Part shown: piece after piece, positions 7,422-15,931 of the stretch
Position numbering within the stretch: the first letter of the stretch is position 1
How the letters are laid out: every line of letters begins with the position of its first letter
From: Paracoccaceae bacterium
Lineage (GTDB): Bacteria; Pseudomonadota; Alphaproteobacteria; Rhodobacterales; Rhodobacteraceae
Direction of reading: 5' to 3'
DNA: 34,058 nucleotides
Assembly (NCBI GenBank): GCA_013214575.1
Contig: JABSSD010000200.1
Span: 1 to 34,058, forward strand
Program-made: the position numbers and the translations under genes
The notes under the pieces: model-generated
Databases searched by the model: none
What the model was told of the DNA's origin: nothing
What the model saw: only the letters and a program-made list of their open reading frames with translations

Positions 7422-8408
7422 ATGAGCAACGGCTTGCTGGATATCAATGCTAAACCCACCGAGAGCATCTCGGTCCGCGATGTGTTTGGCATCGACACCG
7501 ACATGACAGTCAAGGGCTTTTCCGAAGGCTCCGAGCGGGTGCCGGATATCGATCCCACCTATAAGTTTGACCCAGACACCACGATGGCAATTCTGGCCGG
7601 GTTCTCGCACAATCGCCGGGTGATGATCCAAGGCTACCACGGTACAGGCAAATCGACCCATATCGAACAGGTCGCGGCGCGGCTGAACTGGCCTGCGGTG
7701 CGGGTCAACCTCGACAGTCACATCTCCCGGATCGACCTGATCGGCAAGGATGCGATCAAGCTGAAAGACGGCAAGCAGGTTACTGAGTTCCACGAAGGCA
7801 TCCTGCCCTGGGCGCTGCGCAATCCGGTGGCGATTGTGTTTGACGAATATGACGCTGGCCGTGCCGATGTGATGTTTGTGATCCAGCGGGTGCTGGAGCA
7901 TGACGGCAAGCTGACCCTGCTGGATCAGAACGAGATCATCACTCCAAACCCGTATTTCCGCCTGTTTGCCACCGCCAACACTGTTGGTCTGGGCGACACC
8001 ACCGGGCTGTATCACGGTACCCAGCAGATCAACCAGGCCCAGATGGACCGCTGGTCACTGGTGGCGACGCTGAACTATCTGTCCCACGACGCCGAAACCA
8101 TGATCGTGCTGTCCAAGGCGCCGCATTACAACACCGAGGCCGGCCGCAAGACCGTCAGCCAGATGGTGACCGTCGCCGACCTGACCCGCACCGCGTTCAT
8201 GAATGGTGATCTGTCCACCGTGATGTCGCCCCGTACGGTGATCAACTGGGCCCAGAACGTCGAGATCTTCCGCAATGTGGGCTATGCCTTCCGGCTGTCG
8301 TTCCTGAACAAATGTGACGAACTGGAGCGCCAGACCGTGGCCGAATTTTATCAGCGCTGTTTCGACGAGGAACTGCCCGAGAGCGCGGCGAATGTGAGCC
8401 TCGGCTAA
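7422..8408 (+). CDS. cobS: Cobaltochelatase subunit CobS (AAA+ ATPase)
   Basis: A 328-residue AAA+ subunit of the aerobic cobaltochelatase, which with CobT and CobN inserts Co2+ into hydrogenobyrinic acid a,c-diamide using ATP. Visible parts are the P-loop GYHGTGKST (71-79), Walker B IVFDEYD (138-144), sensor-1 ATANT (183-187) and the likely arginine finger in QAQMDRW (R210). Length and N-terminus ([17 protein letters not shown]) match CobS of alphaproteobacteria. TAAGGA lies nine bases before the ATG. cobT follows 80 bases later, so the two are probably cotranscribed. The 285-bp gap upstream, shared with the divergent DUF1326 gene, must hold its promoter; TTGCAC near 7330 with TAAGAT 19 bases on is only a weak candidate. 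cobN is not in the window. Confidence 0.96.
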   Translation: MSNGLLDINAKPTESISVRDVFGIDTDMTVKGFSEGSERVPDIDPTYKFDPDTTMAILAGFSHNRRVMIQGYHGTGKSTHIEQVAARLNWPAVRVNLDSHISRIDLIGKDAIKLKDGKQVTEFHEGILPWALRNPVAIVFDEYDAGRADVMFVIQRVLEHDGKLTLLDQNEIITPNPYFRLFATANTVGLGDTTGLYHGTQQINQAQMDRWSLVATLNYLSHDAETMIVLSKAPHYNTEAGRKTVSQMVTVADLTRTAFMNGDLSTVMSPRTVINWAQNVEIFRNVGYAFRLSFLNKCDELERQTVAEFYQRCFDEELPESAANVSLG

Positions 8409-8421
8409 CTTGTGACGAACC

Positions 8422-8440
8422 GCCCGGCAGCACGCCGGGC
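8422..8440 (+). other. Hairpin between cobS and cobT
   Basis: A perfect 7-bp stem GCCCGGC / GCCGGGC with a five-base loop lies 14 bases after the cobS stop. There is no T-tract, so it is not a classical terminator. It could stabilise or process the cobS end of the transcript and help set unequal CobS and CobT levels. Confidence 0.5.
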
Positions 8441-8488
8441 AGTGCCCGTCCGCTCCGCAAGACGGAATGCTTGGACCAAGGACACTGC

Positions 8489-10372
8489 GTGACCATGAAA
8501 AAACCAAACGACAACCCAGCTGATCCGTTTAAGAAGGCCCTCGCCGAGGCCACCAAGGTGATGGCCAACGATCCCGAGCTGAGCATCAGCTATACGGTGG
8601 ACCCCTCGGGCCTGTCTGGTGACGCCATGCGGCTGCCGCAGGTGTCGCGCCGGATGACCCGGCAAGAGGTGCTGCTGGCGCGTGGCACCGCCGATGCGCT
8701 GGCCCTGCGGCACCGGTATCATGATGATAGCGTCCACACTAAATACGCCCCTCCGGGTGACATGGCGCGCGATCTCTACGAGGCGATGGAAACCGCCCGC
8801 TGCGAGGCGATGGGGGCGAGGCATATGCCGGGAACCGCCAGCAATATCGACGTCAAGATCCAGAACGACGCCCTGCGCAAGGGCTATGACCAGTGCAAGA
8901 CCGCATCCGAGGCGCCGCTGGCGGTCTCGGCTGGCTATCTGATCCGCCATCTGGCCACCGGTCGCCCACTGCCTGCGGGTGCTGCCAATGTGATGGAGCT
9001 GTGGCGCGGCTTTATCGAAGGTCAGGCCGGCGACACCCTGGAGAACCTGGACCAGACGATCGACAATCAGGCCGAGTTTGCCCGGTTTGCCCGCCAGGTG
9101 ATCTCGGATCTTGGCTATGGCGATCAGCTGGGCGATGACCCGGACCAACAGGATGATGATCAGGACGATCAGGCCGAGGACGACGGCGAAGAACAGAACG
9201 ACCCCGACAGCACCGGTCAGGACGACGCCTCGGATGATGAGGCCGACGCCAATCCCGAGCAAAGCCAGGAGCAGCAGCAGGACGAGCAGCAGGCCCAGGT
9301 CTCCGCGGATGATATGGCCGACGAGGAGAGCGGCGAAGAGACCGAGATGCCGGATGGCGAGGCGCCGATGGAGGCCCCTGCGCCGCCGCCGCCCTCTGAT
9401 GCGGATCCGGACTACAAGGTCTATCTGGGCGACCACGACGAGGAGGTTCGCGCCGAAGATCTGGCCGAACCCGCCGAGCTGGAACGGCTGCGCGCCTATC
9501 TGGACCAGCAGCTGGAGCCGCTGAAGGGCGCGGTGAACCGGCTGGCCAACAAGTTGCAACGCCGTCTGCAGGCGCAGCAGAGCCGGTCGTGGGAGTTTGA
9601 TCAGGAGGAAGGCATTCTGGATGCTGGCCGTCTGGCACGGGTGGTGGTCAGCCCCACCACGCCGCTGTCGTTCAAGATCGAAAAAGACACCGAGTTCCGG
9701 GACACCCTGGTGACGCTGCTGATCGACAATTCCGGCTCGATGCGGGGCCGGCCAATTTCCATCGCCGCCATCTGTGCCGATGTCTTGGCGCGCACCTTGG
9801 AACGCTGCGACGTCAAGGTCGAGATCCTCGGCTTTACCACCCGCGCCTGGAAGGGCGGCCAGGCACGCGAAGTCTGGCTGAACGATGGTCGCCCGCAGAT
9901 GCCGGGACGATTGAACGATCTGCGCCATATCATCTACAAAAGTGCCGACGCCCCGATGCGCCGCACCCGGCCCAATCTGGGATTGATGATGAAGGAAGGT
10001 CTGCTGAAGGAAAACATCGACGGTGAGGCGCTGGAATGGGCGCATCGGCGGATGGCGGCGCGGCAGGAATCGCGTAAAATCCTGATGGTGATTTCCGATG
10101 GCGCGCCAGTGGATGACAGTACCCTGTCGGTGAACCCGGCCAATTATCTGGAAAAACACCTGCGCGATGTGATTGCCATGGTAGAGAAGAGAAAGATTGT
10201 CGAGCTGCTGGCAATTGGCATCGGCCACGACGTGACCCGCTATTACAACCGCGCGGTCACCATCACCGATGTGGAACAGCTGGCCGGCGCGATGACCGAA
10301 CAGTTGGCGGCGCTGTTTGATTCCGATCCGCGGGCGCGCGCCCGGGTGATGGGGATCAAAAGGCACGGCTAG
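8489..10372 (+). CDS. cobT: Cobaltochelatase subunit CobT
   Basis: A 627-residue partner of CobS that forms the stacked AAA+ ring and couples it to CobN during cobalt insertion. The N-terminal domain spans about residues 1-210. A very acidic low-complexity linker follows at about 212-308 ([16 protein letters not shown]). A coiled region (325-365) leads to a C-terminal von Willebrand A domain with the MIDAS signature [10 protein letters not shown] (D413, S415, S417). The GTG at 8489 is preferred because AAGGA (8478-8482) is six bases upstream; an ATG at 8495 is in frame but poorly spaced. A terminator at 10421 closes the transcript. Confidence 0.95.
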   Translation: MTMKKPNDNPADPFKKALAEATKVMANDPELSISYTVDPSGLSGDAMRLPQVSRRMTRQEVLLARGTADALALRHRYHDDSVHTKYAPPGDMARDLYEAMETARCEAMGARHMPGTASNIDVKIQNDALRKGYDQCKTASEAPLAVSAGYLIRHLATGRPLPAGAANVMELWRGFIEGQAGDTLENLDQTIDNQAEFARFARQVISDLGYGDQLGDDPDQQDDDQDDQAEDDGEEQNDPDSTGQDDASDDEADANPEQSQEQQQDEQQAQVSADDMADEESGEETEMPDGEAPMEAPAPPPPSDADPDYKVYLGDHDEEVRAEDLAEPAELERLRAYLDQQLEPLKGAVNRLANKLQRRLQAQQSRSWEFDQEEGILDAGRLARVVVSPTTPLSFKIEKDTEFRDTLVTLLIDNSGSMRGRPISIAAICADVLARTLERCDVKVEILGFTTRAWKGGQAREVWLNDGRPQMPGRLNDLRHIIYKSADAPMRRTRPNLGLMMKEGLLKENIDGEALEWAHRRMAARQESRKILMVISDGAPVDDSTLSVNPANYLEKHLRDVIAMVEKRKIVELLAIGIGHDVTRYYNRAVTITDVEQLAGAMTEQLAALFDSDPRARARVMGIKRHG

Positions 10373-10384
10373 CGCCGCCCCTTG

Positions 10385-10412
10385 CCTCCGGCGGAGGTAT
10401 TTGGAACAAGAA
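10385..10412 (+). repeat. Candidate Rhodobacterales intergenic motif with CCTCC-GGAGG hairpin
   Basis: The 28 bases after cobT form a small stem CCTCCG / CGGAGG (10385-10397) followed by TATTTGGAACAAGAAG. From memory, very similar CCTCCGGCGG-n-ATTTGG-nn-AAG strings recur between genes in many Rhodobacteraceae genomes. No second copy was found in this window, so the repeat call rests on prior knowledge, not on the sequence here. Confidence 0.4.
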
Positions 10413-10420
10413 GAAAATGG

Positions 10421-10449
10421 GGCGCGTCACCGGCAGGACGCGCCTTTTT
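10421..10449 (+). terminator. Intrinsic terminator after cobT
   Basis: A perfect 8-bp stem GGCGCGTC / GACGCGCC with an eight-base loop is followed by TTTTTATTT. It ends about 30 bases before the aminopeptidase start, separating that gene from the cob transcript. Confidence 0.88.
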
Positions 10450-10476
10450 ATTTGAGCCCGTATTGGAGGCCCCTGC

Positions 10477-12267
10477 ATGTATCAGACATTTGATGTGACC
10501 GCCCGCCCGGATCAGGGACCGCCGCGACTGCAGGCCCTGCGGGTCGAGATGACAGCGCAACAGCTGGATGGGTTTCTGGTGCCGCGCGCCGATGCCCATC
10601 AGGGGGAATATGTGGCGCCTCGCGATGAACGGCTGAGCTGGCTCACCGGGTTTACCGGATCAGCCGGCTTCTGCGCGATTTTGCAAGACAAGGCTGGGGT
10701 GTTCATCGACGGGCGCTATCGCACTCAGGTCAAACGGCAGGTGGCGGATGCCTTCACGCCGGTGCCCTGGCCTGAGGTCTCGCTGGCGCAGTGGCTGCAG
10801 GAGCAGATGCCCGAAGGCGGCCGCCTTGGCTTTGATCCCTGGTTGCATGCGGCCGGGCAAATGCAGACATTGCAGACAGACCTTCGGGGCAGTGGCATTG
10901 AGCTGGTGCAGGTGGAGAATCTGGTGGACCGGATCTGGCAGGATCAGCCTGATGCCCCCTTGCAGATGGTGAGCACCCAGGCGCTGGACCATGCCGGCGA
11001 AAGCGCGGCTGACAAATGTGCCCGGCTTGCCAAGACTTTGCGCAAAACCGGTCAGGCGGCGGCGGTGATCACCCTGCCCGACTCGATCATGTGGCTGCTG
11101 AATATTCGCGGTGCAGATATCCCGCGCAACCCGGTGGCACAGGGGTTCGCCATTTTGCATGACGATGGGCGCGTCGATCTGTTTATGGATCCGGCAAAGC
11201 TGGTGGGTCTGGCAGAGCATCTGGCTCCCTCGGTGACGCAGCAGGCCCCGGCCGGTTTCCAGGCTGCGGTGGCGGCGCTGACCGGCACTGTTGCGGTGGA
11301 CGAGACCACGATCCCACAGGCGCTGGCTGATGTTCTGGGCGACCGTTCCGTGAATGCCGGAGACCCCTGTGCGCTGCCCAAGGCGCGCAAGAATAGCGCC
11401 GAGATCGCCGGCAGTGCCGCGGCGCATCTGCGCGATGGCGGCGCTGTTGTTGAACTGCTGGCCTGGCTGCAGGCGCAGGTACCGGGCAGCCTGACCGAGA
11501 TCGACGTGGTGGTGAAACTGGAGGATCTGCGCCGCCGCGATCCCATGCTGCGCGACATCAGCTTTGAGACCATCGCCGGCACCGGCGAAAACGGTGCCAT
11601 CATGCATTACCGGGTCACCGAGGACAGTAACACCGTGTTGCAGGATGGTGATCTTCTGGTTCTGGACAGTGGCGGTCAGTATCTGGATGGCACCACCGAC
11701 ATCACCCGCACCCTGCCAATCGGAGCCCCCGGAGAGCAGCAGCGGGCGGCCTTTACCCGGGTGCTGCAGGGCATGATTGCCATGTCCCGACTGCGCTGGC
11801 CCAAGGGGCTGGCGGGGCGTGATATCGAGGCCGTCGGCCGGGTGCCGCTGTGGTTGGCGGGGCAGGATTTCAATCACGGGCTGGGCCATGGTGTCGGCGC
11901 GTTTCTGAGTGTTCACGAAGGGCCGCAGCGATTGAGCCGGGGCAGTCATATCCCGCTGGAAACCGGTATGATCCTGTCGAATGAACCGGGCTACTACCGC
12001 GAGGGTGCCTTTGGCATCAGAATCGAGAACCTGCTGGTGGTGCAGCCCGCTGCTGAATTGGCCAGCGCCGACCCCGAGCGGCAGATGCTGAGCTGGCAGA
12101 CCTTGACCTATGTGCCAATTGACCGGCGGTTGATCGTCACAGAGATGCTGAGCGGCGACGAACGGCACTGGCTGAACAGCTACCATCAAGAGGTCGCTGC
12201 CAAAATCGCCCCCCTCGTCAGTGCGCAGGCGCGGGCCTGGTTAGAGGATGCAACGGCGACAATTTGA
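10477..12267 (+). CDS. Xaa-Pro aminopeptidase, M24 family
   Basis: A 596-residue cytoplasmic metallopeptidase of the long aminopeptidase P type, which removes N-terminal residues preceding proline. Two creatinase-like N-terminal domains (about 1-320) precede the pita-bread catalytic domain. All five dinuclear metal ligands are present: D397 (LVLDSGG), D408 (GTTDITRT), H471 (HGLGHGVG), E503 (LSNEPGYY) and E517 (IRIENLL). H480 in SVHEGP is the usual proton-shuttle histidine. Length is normal for the three-domain form. The start at 10477 has GGAGG eight bases upstream. It follows the cobT terminator and is unlikely to be linked functionally to B12 synthesis. Confidence 0.93.
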   Translation: MYQTFDVTARPDQGPPRLQALRVEMTAQQLDGFLVPRADAHQGEYVAPRDERLSWLTGFTGSAGFCAILQDKAGVFIDGRYRTQVKRQVADAFTPVPWPEVSLAQWLQEQMPEGGRLGFDPWLHAAGQMQTLQTDLRGSGIELVQVENLVDRIWQDQPDAPLQMVSTQALDHAGESAADKCARLAKTLRKTGQAAAVITLPDSIMWLLNIRGADIPRNPVAQGFAILHDDGRVDLFMDPAKLVGLAEHLAPSVTQQAPAGFQAAVAALTGTVAVDETTIPQALADVLGDRSVNAGDPCALPKARKNSAEIAGSAAAHLRDGGAVVELLAWLQAQVPGSLTEIDVVVKLEDLRRRDPMLRDISFETIAGTGENGAIMHYRVTEDSNTVLQDGDLLVLDSGGQYLDGTTDITRTLPIGAPGEQQRAAFTRVLQGMIAMSRLRWPKGLAGRDIEAVGRVPLWLAGQDFNHGLGHGVGAFLSVHEGPQRLSRGSHIPLETGMILSNEPGYYREGAFGIRIENLLVVQPAAELASADPERQMLSWQTLTYVPIDRRLIVTEMLSGDERHWLNSYHQEVAAKIAPLVSAQARAWLEDATATI

Positions 12268-12328
12268 TACCCAGCTGCTAGACAGGCTGTTCAAAGCCCA
12301 AAAGTACAAAAATGACAGGAATTTGCAC

Positions 12329-12670
12329 ATGACGGAGATTCGCATTCGCAAGGTCGGCGGCACCTGGGCTATTCGCTCCGGCGGCGCCATTCTGGGAGAA
12401 AGCAATAATGTGCTGGAGCTGAGCGAAGGCGAGCTGGCGCCGGTGATTTACTTCCCGCGCGACGATATTGCCATGGCTCTGCTCGACCACAGCAGCAAGA
12501 CCACCCATTGCCCGCATAAGGGCGACGCCAGCTATTTCTCGATCGTCAACAAATCTTCGGTGACCGAGAATGCCGTTTGGAGCTATGAGAATCCAATCGA
12601 GGCCGTCGCAGAGATCAAGGATCACCTGGCCTTTGTGATTGGCGAGTCAGTCAAGGTTGAACAACTGTAG
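12329..12670 (+). CDS. DUF427 domain-containing protein
   Basis: A 113-residue soluble beta-rich protein of the DUF427 family (PF04248). Conserved segments are VIYFPRDDI, TTHCPHKGDASYFSI (about 71-85) and AVWSYENPI (about 95-103), with Cys and His in the central motif. Length is typical. The ATG at 12329 is chosen over earlier in-frame starts because AGGA lies eight bases upstream and the family N-terminus begins here. It lies 61 bases after the aminopeptidase gene and probably shares its transcript. The biochemical function of the family is unknown. Confidence 0.88.
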   Translation: MTEIRIRKVGGTWAIRSGGAILGESNNVLELSEGELAPVIYFPRDDIAMALLDHSSKTTHCPHKGDASYFSIVNKSSVTENAVWSYENPIEAVAEIKDHLAFVIGESVKVEQL

Positions 12671-12724
12671 GGTCTCCACAGACCCGACTCATATGACCTG
12701 CAGCCCGCCTGGAAACAGAAACGG

Positions 12725-12776
12725 TCTGACGTTGCCGCAATGCGTTCCGTCAGATCAAGGCCGCCCAATGGCGGCC
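12725..12776 (+). other. Two hairpins downstream of the DUF427 gene
   Basis: TCTGACG / CGTCAGA (12725-12731 and 12748-12754) and GGCCGCC / GGCGGCC (12759-12765 and 12770-12776, CAAT loop) follow the DUF427 gene. Neither has a T-tract on the plus strand. They may mark a 3' end or protect the message. Confidence 0.4.
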
Positions 12777-12862
12777 GATGTGCCCCCCCCCGAACTTGCA
12801 ACAGGGCGTGCGTTTCAACACGGAAAAGGCCGTTGCGACCTGCTACCGCAGTCAGGTTTTTG

Positions 12863-13054
12863 TCAGTAAAACAAAGAATTACTTAACTGGCGCCGTGCGG
12901 CTTCCATCGCGTCACCCGATCCAACAAAATGCGTCTCGTTTGCACATCTGATCGCGTAATCGATGAGAGCCTCCATTGCCACTCGTTCGTTTTCTTGCTC
13001 GCTCATTTTTTTATTTAAATCAGTCTCTTGCGGACCAACTTTCGAGAAGAACAT
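12863..13054 (-). CDS. Small hypothetical protein
   Basis: A 63-residue protein of unknown family. It is mainly helical by composition, acidic in the middle (MSEQENERVAMEALIDYA) and has one Cys; no signal peptide or membrane segment is visible. The ATG at 13054 has an excellent ribosome site (GGAAGGA, about six bases upstream); an earlier in-frame ATG at 13102 lacks one. The gene is divergent from the LysR regulator, with 96 bases between the two starts containing an inverted repeat. That layout is typical of a LysR regulator and its target, so it may be controlled by it. Reality of the gene rests mostly on the ribosome site and layout. Confidence 0.6.
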   Translation of the reverse strand: MFFSKVGPQETDLNKKMSEQENERVAMEALIDYAIRCANETHFVGSGDAMEAARRQLSNSLFY

Positions 13055-13084
13055 AGTATTCCTTCCGTCGTGCCTGTGAGTAAT

Positions 13085-13098
13085 GATACTGTCGTATC
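13085..13098. promoter_or_regulatory. Candidate LysR operator (inverted repeat)
   Basis: GATAC-TGTC-GTATC is a perfect 5-bp dyad between the divergent starts at 13054 and 13151. Its size and position fit a LysR-family recognition site. No binding evidence exists. Confidence 0.4.
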
Positions 13099-13150
13099 GC
13101 ATCCTGTGGCAAACCTATGGGCAAGATCAATCGAAAGAAAAAATTAACCT

Positions 13151-14086
13151 ATGCGGAATGTAGATATATCACAGATCAATGGCCGCATTTTGCGCATATT
13201 TCTCGCTGTTTTTGATTTTCAATCCGTGAGCAAGGCGGCGCACCAGTTGGACATCAACCAATCGACGGTCAGCCATAGCATTGAAAAGCTCCGCAGCATT
13301 CTGGGCGATGGCCTGTTTGTTCAGGCCGGGCGTGGCATCATTCCCAGCGCCCATGCCGAACTGATGGCTCCCAAAATTCGTCAATTGTTGGCAGATATGG
13401 AGGCGCTGGTCGATCTCGGCGACTATGATCCGTTAGACGACGAGGAGCCGTTTACCATAGCCGCCAACGGCAGCACGCTGGCCTGCGGTGTCACCCGGCT
13501 GCGCGACAGCATCTGGAGCCATGTCCCTGGTAAGACGGTGATATTTCGCGAGCTGGGATCCCGCGCCAATGCCGAAATGATTCTGGACAACGCCAGTGCC
13601 AACATCGCCATAACAGTGCGTCCCTCCGCCTATCCACAGGCCTTGAAACATCAGCTGTTATTCTCCGATCGGATGGTGGTGTATTATGATGCTTCGATTT
13701 TGTCACCTATTCGGACGGTCTCAGATTTCAGCAACGCCCGCCATGCCACATTGGATTTTGGCGGCCGAGCGAATAGCGAACTGGCGCAAACCTTGGAAAA
13801 GCAGGGCTTGAGCCGTAAGATATCCTGCATGGCGCCAAATGCTTGGTTGCTGGCCGAGATGATCCGGGGGACCGATCTGATCGCAACACTGCCGTCTCAA
13901 TTGGCGCAGACGGTCTTTTACGGGTTGCAATCCTGCGCCCTGCCGCTGGTACAATCCGAGCTGAATTTTGATCTGGTCTGGCACCGCCGCTATGATAACT
14001 CCGCCCGTCTGAAATGGCTGCGCGACGTGATCCAGAAATCCATGGCCGCAAAAACCCGCTCCCCTGCGGCGCCTGACCGTGCCTGA
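13151..14086 (+). CDS. LysR family transcriptional regulator
   Basis: A 311-residue DNA-binding regulator. The N-terminal winged helix-turn-helix spans about residues 9-67, with the recognition region in SVSKAAHQLDINQSTVSHSIEKL (25-47). The C-terminal two-lobed effector domain covers about 95-295. Length is typical. The ligand cannot be read from the sequence. The Shine-Dalgarno is weak, so low expression is likely. It is divergent from the 63-residue hypothetical gene, and an inverted repeat at 13085-13098 may serve for autoregulation. Its 3' end nearly meets the convergent chloride-channel gene. Confidence 0.9.
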   Translation: MRNVDISQINGRILRIFLAVFDFQSVSKAAHQLDINQSTVSHSIEKLRSILGDGLFVQAGRGIIPSAHAELMAPKIRQLLADMEALVDLGDYDPLDDEEPFTIAANGSTLACGVTRLRDSIWSHVPGKTVIFRELGSRANAEMILDNASANIAITVRPSAYPQALKHQLLFSDRMVVYYDASILSPIRTVSDFSNARHATLDFGGRANSELAQTLEKQGLSRKISCMAPNAWLLAEMIRGTDLIATLPSQLAQTVFYGLQSCALPLVQSELNFDLVWHRRYDNSARLKWLRDVIQKSMAAKTRSPAAPDRA

Positions 14087-14106
14087 CCGCGCCTGAGACC
14101 TTCGGC

Positions 14107-15783
14107 TCAGCGATGCTCTTCCGCAGCGGCGGCGGCCAGCGCCCGGTTATAGGCCTTTAGCGCGTCGATATGATACAGCGCCCCCAAGATTTCAGAGCTG
14201 TCGCCATTTTGTGCAATCACCGGCAAATAGGCCACATCAGCGCCATCAAAGATCGGCATTGCGGCATCGAGACTGGCACTGGCGGCCAGCACCAGCCCCC
14301 GGTCGACCAGCACCGCACAGTCCCCGGCCGCTGCACAGCGTCGATCCGCCAGTGGCCGCATCACCGTGCCGACCCGGATCGTCGCCAGCAGATAGGCCTG
14401 CGGGCCAGCCGCGCAGTGAATGCCTCGCTTGGTCAGCTGGGTCAGGAAAAACGAACGATTGACCAGCCGCGAGGCCAGCGCTGTCGACATCGACACCGCC
14501 ACCATCACCGCCAGACCAATTTGCCAATCGCCGGTCAGTTCAAACACAATCAGAGTTGTGGAAATCGGCGCGCCCAGCACCGCGGCGGCCACTGCGCCCA
14601 TCCCGGCAAAGGCATAGAGCGTGTGGGTGCCCGAGACATCAGGCAGGATCGAGGTGGCGATCAGTCCAAAGGCCAGCCCAGTCAGCGCCCCGATCATCAG
14701 CGACGGCGAGAACACGCCGCCGCCCATGCGGCCTCCCATGGTGATCGCCACTGCGGCCGTTTTGACCACGGCAAACAGGATCACCTGCCCCAACACCAGA
14801 CTGCCGGTCAGGGCCAGCACCGTGGTCTCATAGCCAACCCCGATGACATGCGGAAACCAGATCGCAATCAGCCCCAACAGCACGCCAGCCGCCATCGGCC
14901 GCAGCCAGCGCGGCAATGCAAGCCGATCCTGCATATAGCTGCCAATCGCGTCGGCCCAAAATATCGACCGCATCAGCACCACGGCCACCAGACCGCAGAT
15001 CATTCCCAACAGTAAAAAGGCCGGCAGCTCGACGTAGAACTGCAGCGCACCGGGGGTGACCAGGTCGAATTCGGTCACATCGCCATAGGCCATTCGGTTG
15101 ATCACCGTGCCGGCCACCGAGGCAATCACGATCGGCGCAAAAGCATGTACCGCAAAATGGCGCAGCACCACCTCAAGCGCAAACAGCGCGCCGGCGATGG
15201 GCGCATTGAAACTGGCCGAGACAGCCGCCGCCACCGCACAGCCCAGAAGATCCCGCCCGGTCAGGCCATCGGCGCCGATCCGGGTGCTGACCCAGGTCGA
15301 AATCACCGCAGCCAGATGCACCACCGGCCCCTCACGCCCGGTGGAGCCGCCGGTGCTCAGGGTCAGGAACGAAGCCAGCGCCGAGGCCAACCCGGCCCGA
15401 ACCTCAACCCGGCCATTCCCCAGCGCTGCCCCCTCGATCACATCGGCCACCGAGCGTACCCGCCCGTCCGGCGTGAAATGATGCAGGATCAAGCCAACGA
15501 TCAGGCCGCCAACCGTGGGAATCAGCAGCACCCAGTACCAATCAAGATTCTGCACAAAACTGTGCAGAAAATGCACATCATCGGCCCCATAGACCCAGGC
15601 CTGAAGCGCCGCGGTGCCCATGCGAAAAAACAGTGCGGCAAATCCGGCGGCTATGCCGATGAGCAGGGCAATGAACCAGAACTGCACCTGGCTGGGGCCG
15701 CGCTGACGAATGAGCCTCCAGCCGTCACGTATCGCAGCCCGCAACTTTTGGATCGGTACTTCAGAACGGGTGCTGTCAGCCAT
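14107..15783 (-). CDS. ClC family chloride channel/antiporter with C-terminal CBS region
   Basis: A 558-residue membrane protein that conducts Cl- or exchanges it for H+. The ClC signature GSTGREGP is at residues 146-153, with E151 the gating glutamate. A second conserved stretch, GGRMGGGVFSPSLMIGA, lies near the middle, and GAPISTTLIVFELTGD follows. After the last helix, about 100 residues carry one CBS-like region (VGTVMRPLAD ... YLPVIAQNGD), a possible nucleotide-sensing module. The ATG at 15783 has AGAGG six bases upstream; the adjacent ATG at 15786 is closer than ideal. The gene stands alone, convergent with the LysR gene. Confidence 0.92.
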   Translation of the reverse strand: MADSTRSEVPIQKLRAAIRDGWRLIRQRGPSQVQFWFIALLIGIAAGFAALFFRMGTAALQAWVYGADDVHFLHSFVQNLDWYWVLLIPTVGGLIVGLILHHFTPDGRVRSVADVIEGAALGNGRVEVRAGLASALASFLTLSTGGSTGREGPVVHLAAVISTWVSTRIGADGLTGRDLLGCAVAAAVSASFNAPIAGALFALEVVLRHFAVHAFAPIVIASVAGTVINRMAYGDVTEFDLVTPGALQFYVELPAFLLLGMICGLVAVVLMRSIFWADAIGSYMQDRLALPRWLRPMAAGVLLGLIAIWFPHVIGVGYETTVLALTGSLVLGQVILFAVVKTAAVAITMGGRMGGGVFSPSLMIGALTGLAFGLIATSILPDVSGTHTLYAFAGMGAVAAAVLGAPISTTLIVFELTGDWQIGLAVMVAVSMSTALASRLVNRSFFLTQLTKRGIHCAAGPQAYLLATIRVGTVMRPLADRRCAAAGDCAVLVDRGLVLAASASLDAAMPIFDGADVAYLPVIAQNGDSSEILGALYHIDALKAYNRALAAAAAEEHR

Positions 15784-15873
15784 CATATGCCTCTGATCTG
15801 GTCCCAAGCTGTTTAGGACAGGGTGATGCTACGAAAAAGACAGTTAATTTTGTCACTAGCCCTCGGCACTATT

Positions 15874-15916
15874 CAGTTTCTTCAAAGAAACTGACCCGGA
15901 AAATTCGAATTTTCCG
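15874..15916. other. Adjacent hairpins, one a perfect 20-bp palindrome
   Basis: CAGTTTCT / AGAAACTG (15874-15881 and 15886-15893, TCAA loop) is followed three bases later by the perfect palindrome CGGAAAATTCGAATTTTCCG (15897-15916). They lie just past the recN stop. Without a T-tract they are not a clear terminator. They might be a 3' processing signal or a regulator site for the ClC gene. Confidence 0.6.
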
Positions 15917-15931
15917 AATCTGCGGTACAGT

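Noticed and set aside
8405-10366. 653-codon open frame on the minus strand opposite cobT
   Set aside because: It is antisense to the clear CobT reading and has the Gln, His, Arg and Leu bias of a high-GC shadow frame; no family pattern is visible.
10660-12189. 509-codon minus-strand frame opposite the aminopeptidase gene
   Set aside because: Shadow of a gene with all M24 metal ligands; composition is unlike real proteins.
12639-12869. 76-codon plus-strand frame after the DUF427 gene
   Set aside because: It overlaps the DUF427 end, lacks a ribosome site and is low in regular structure.
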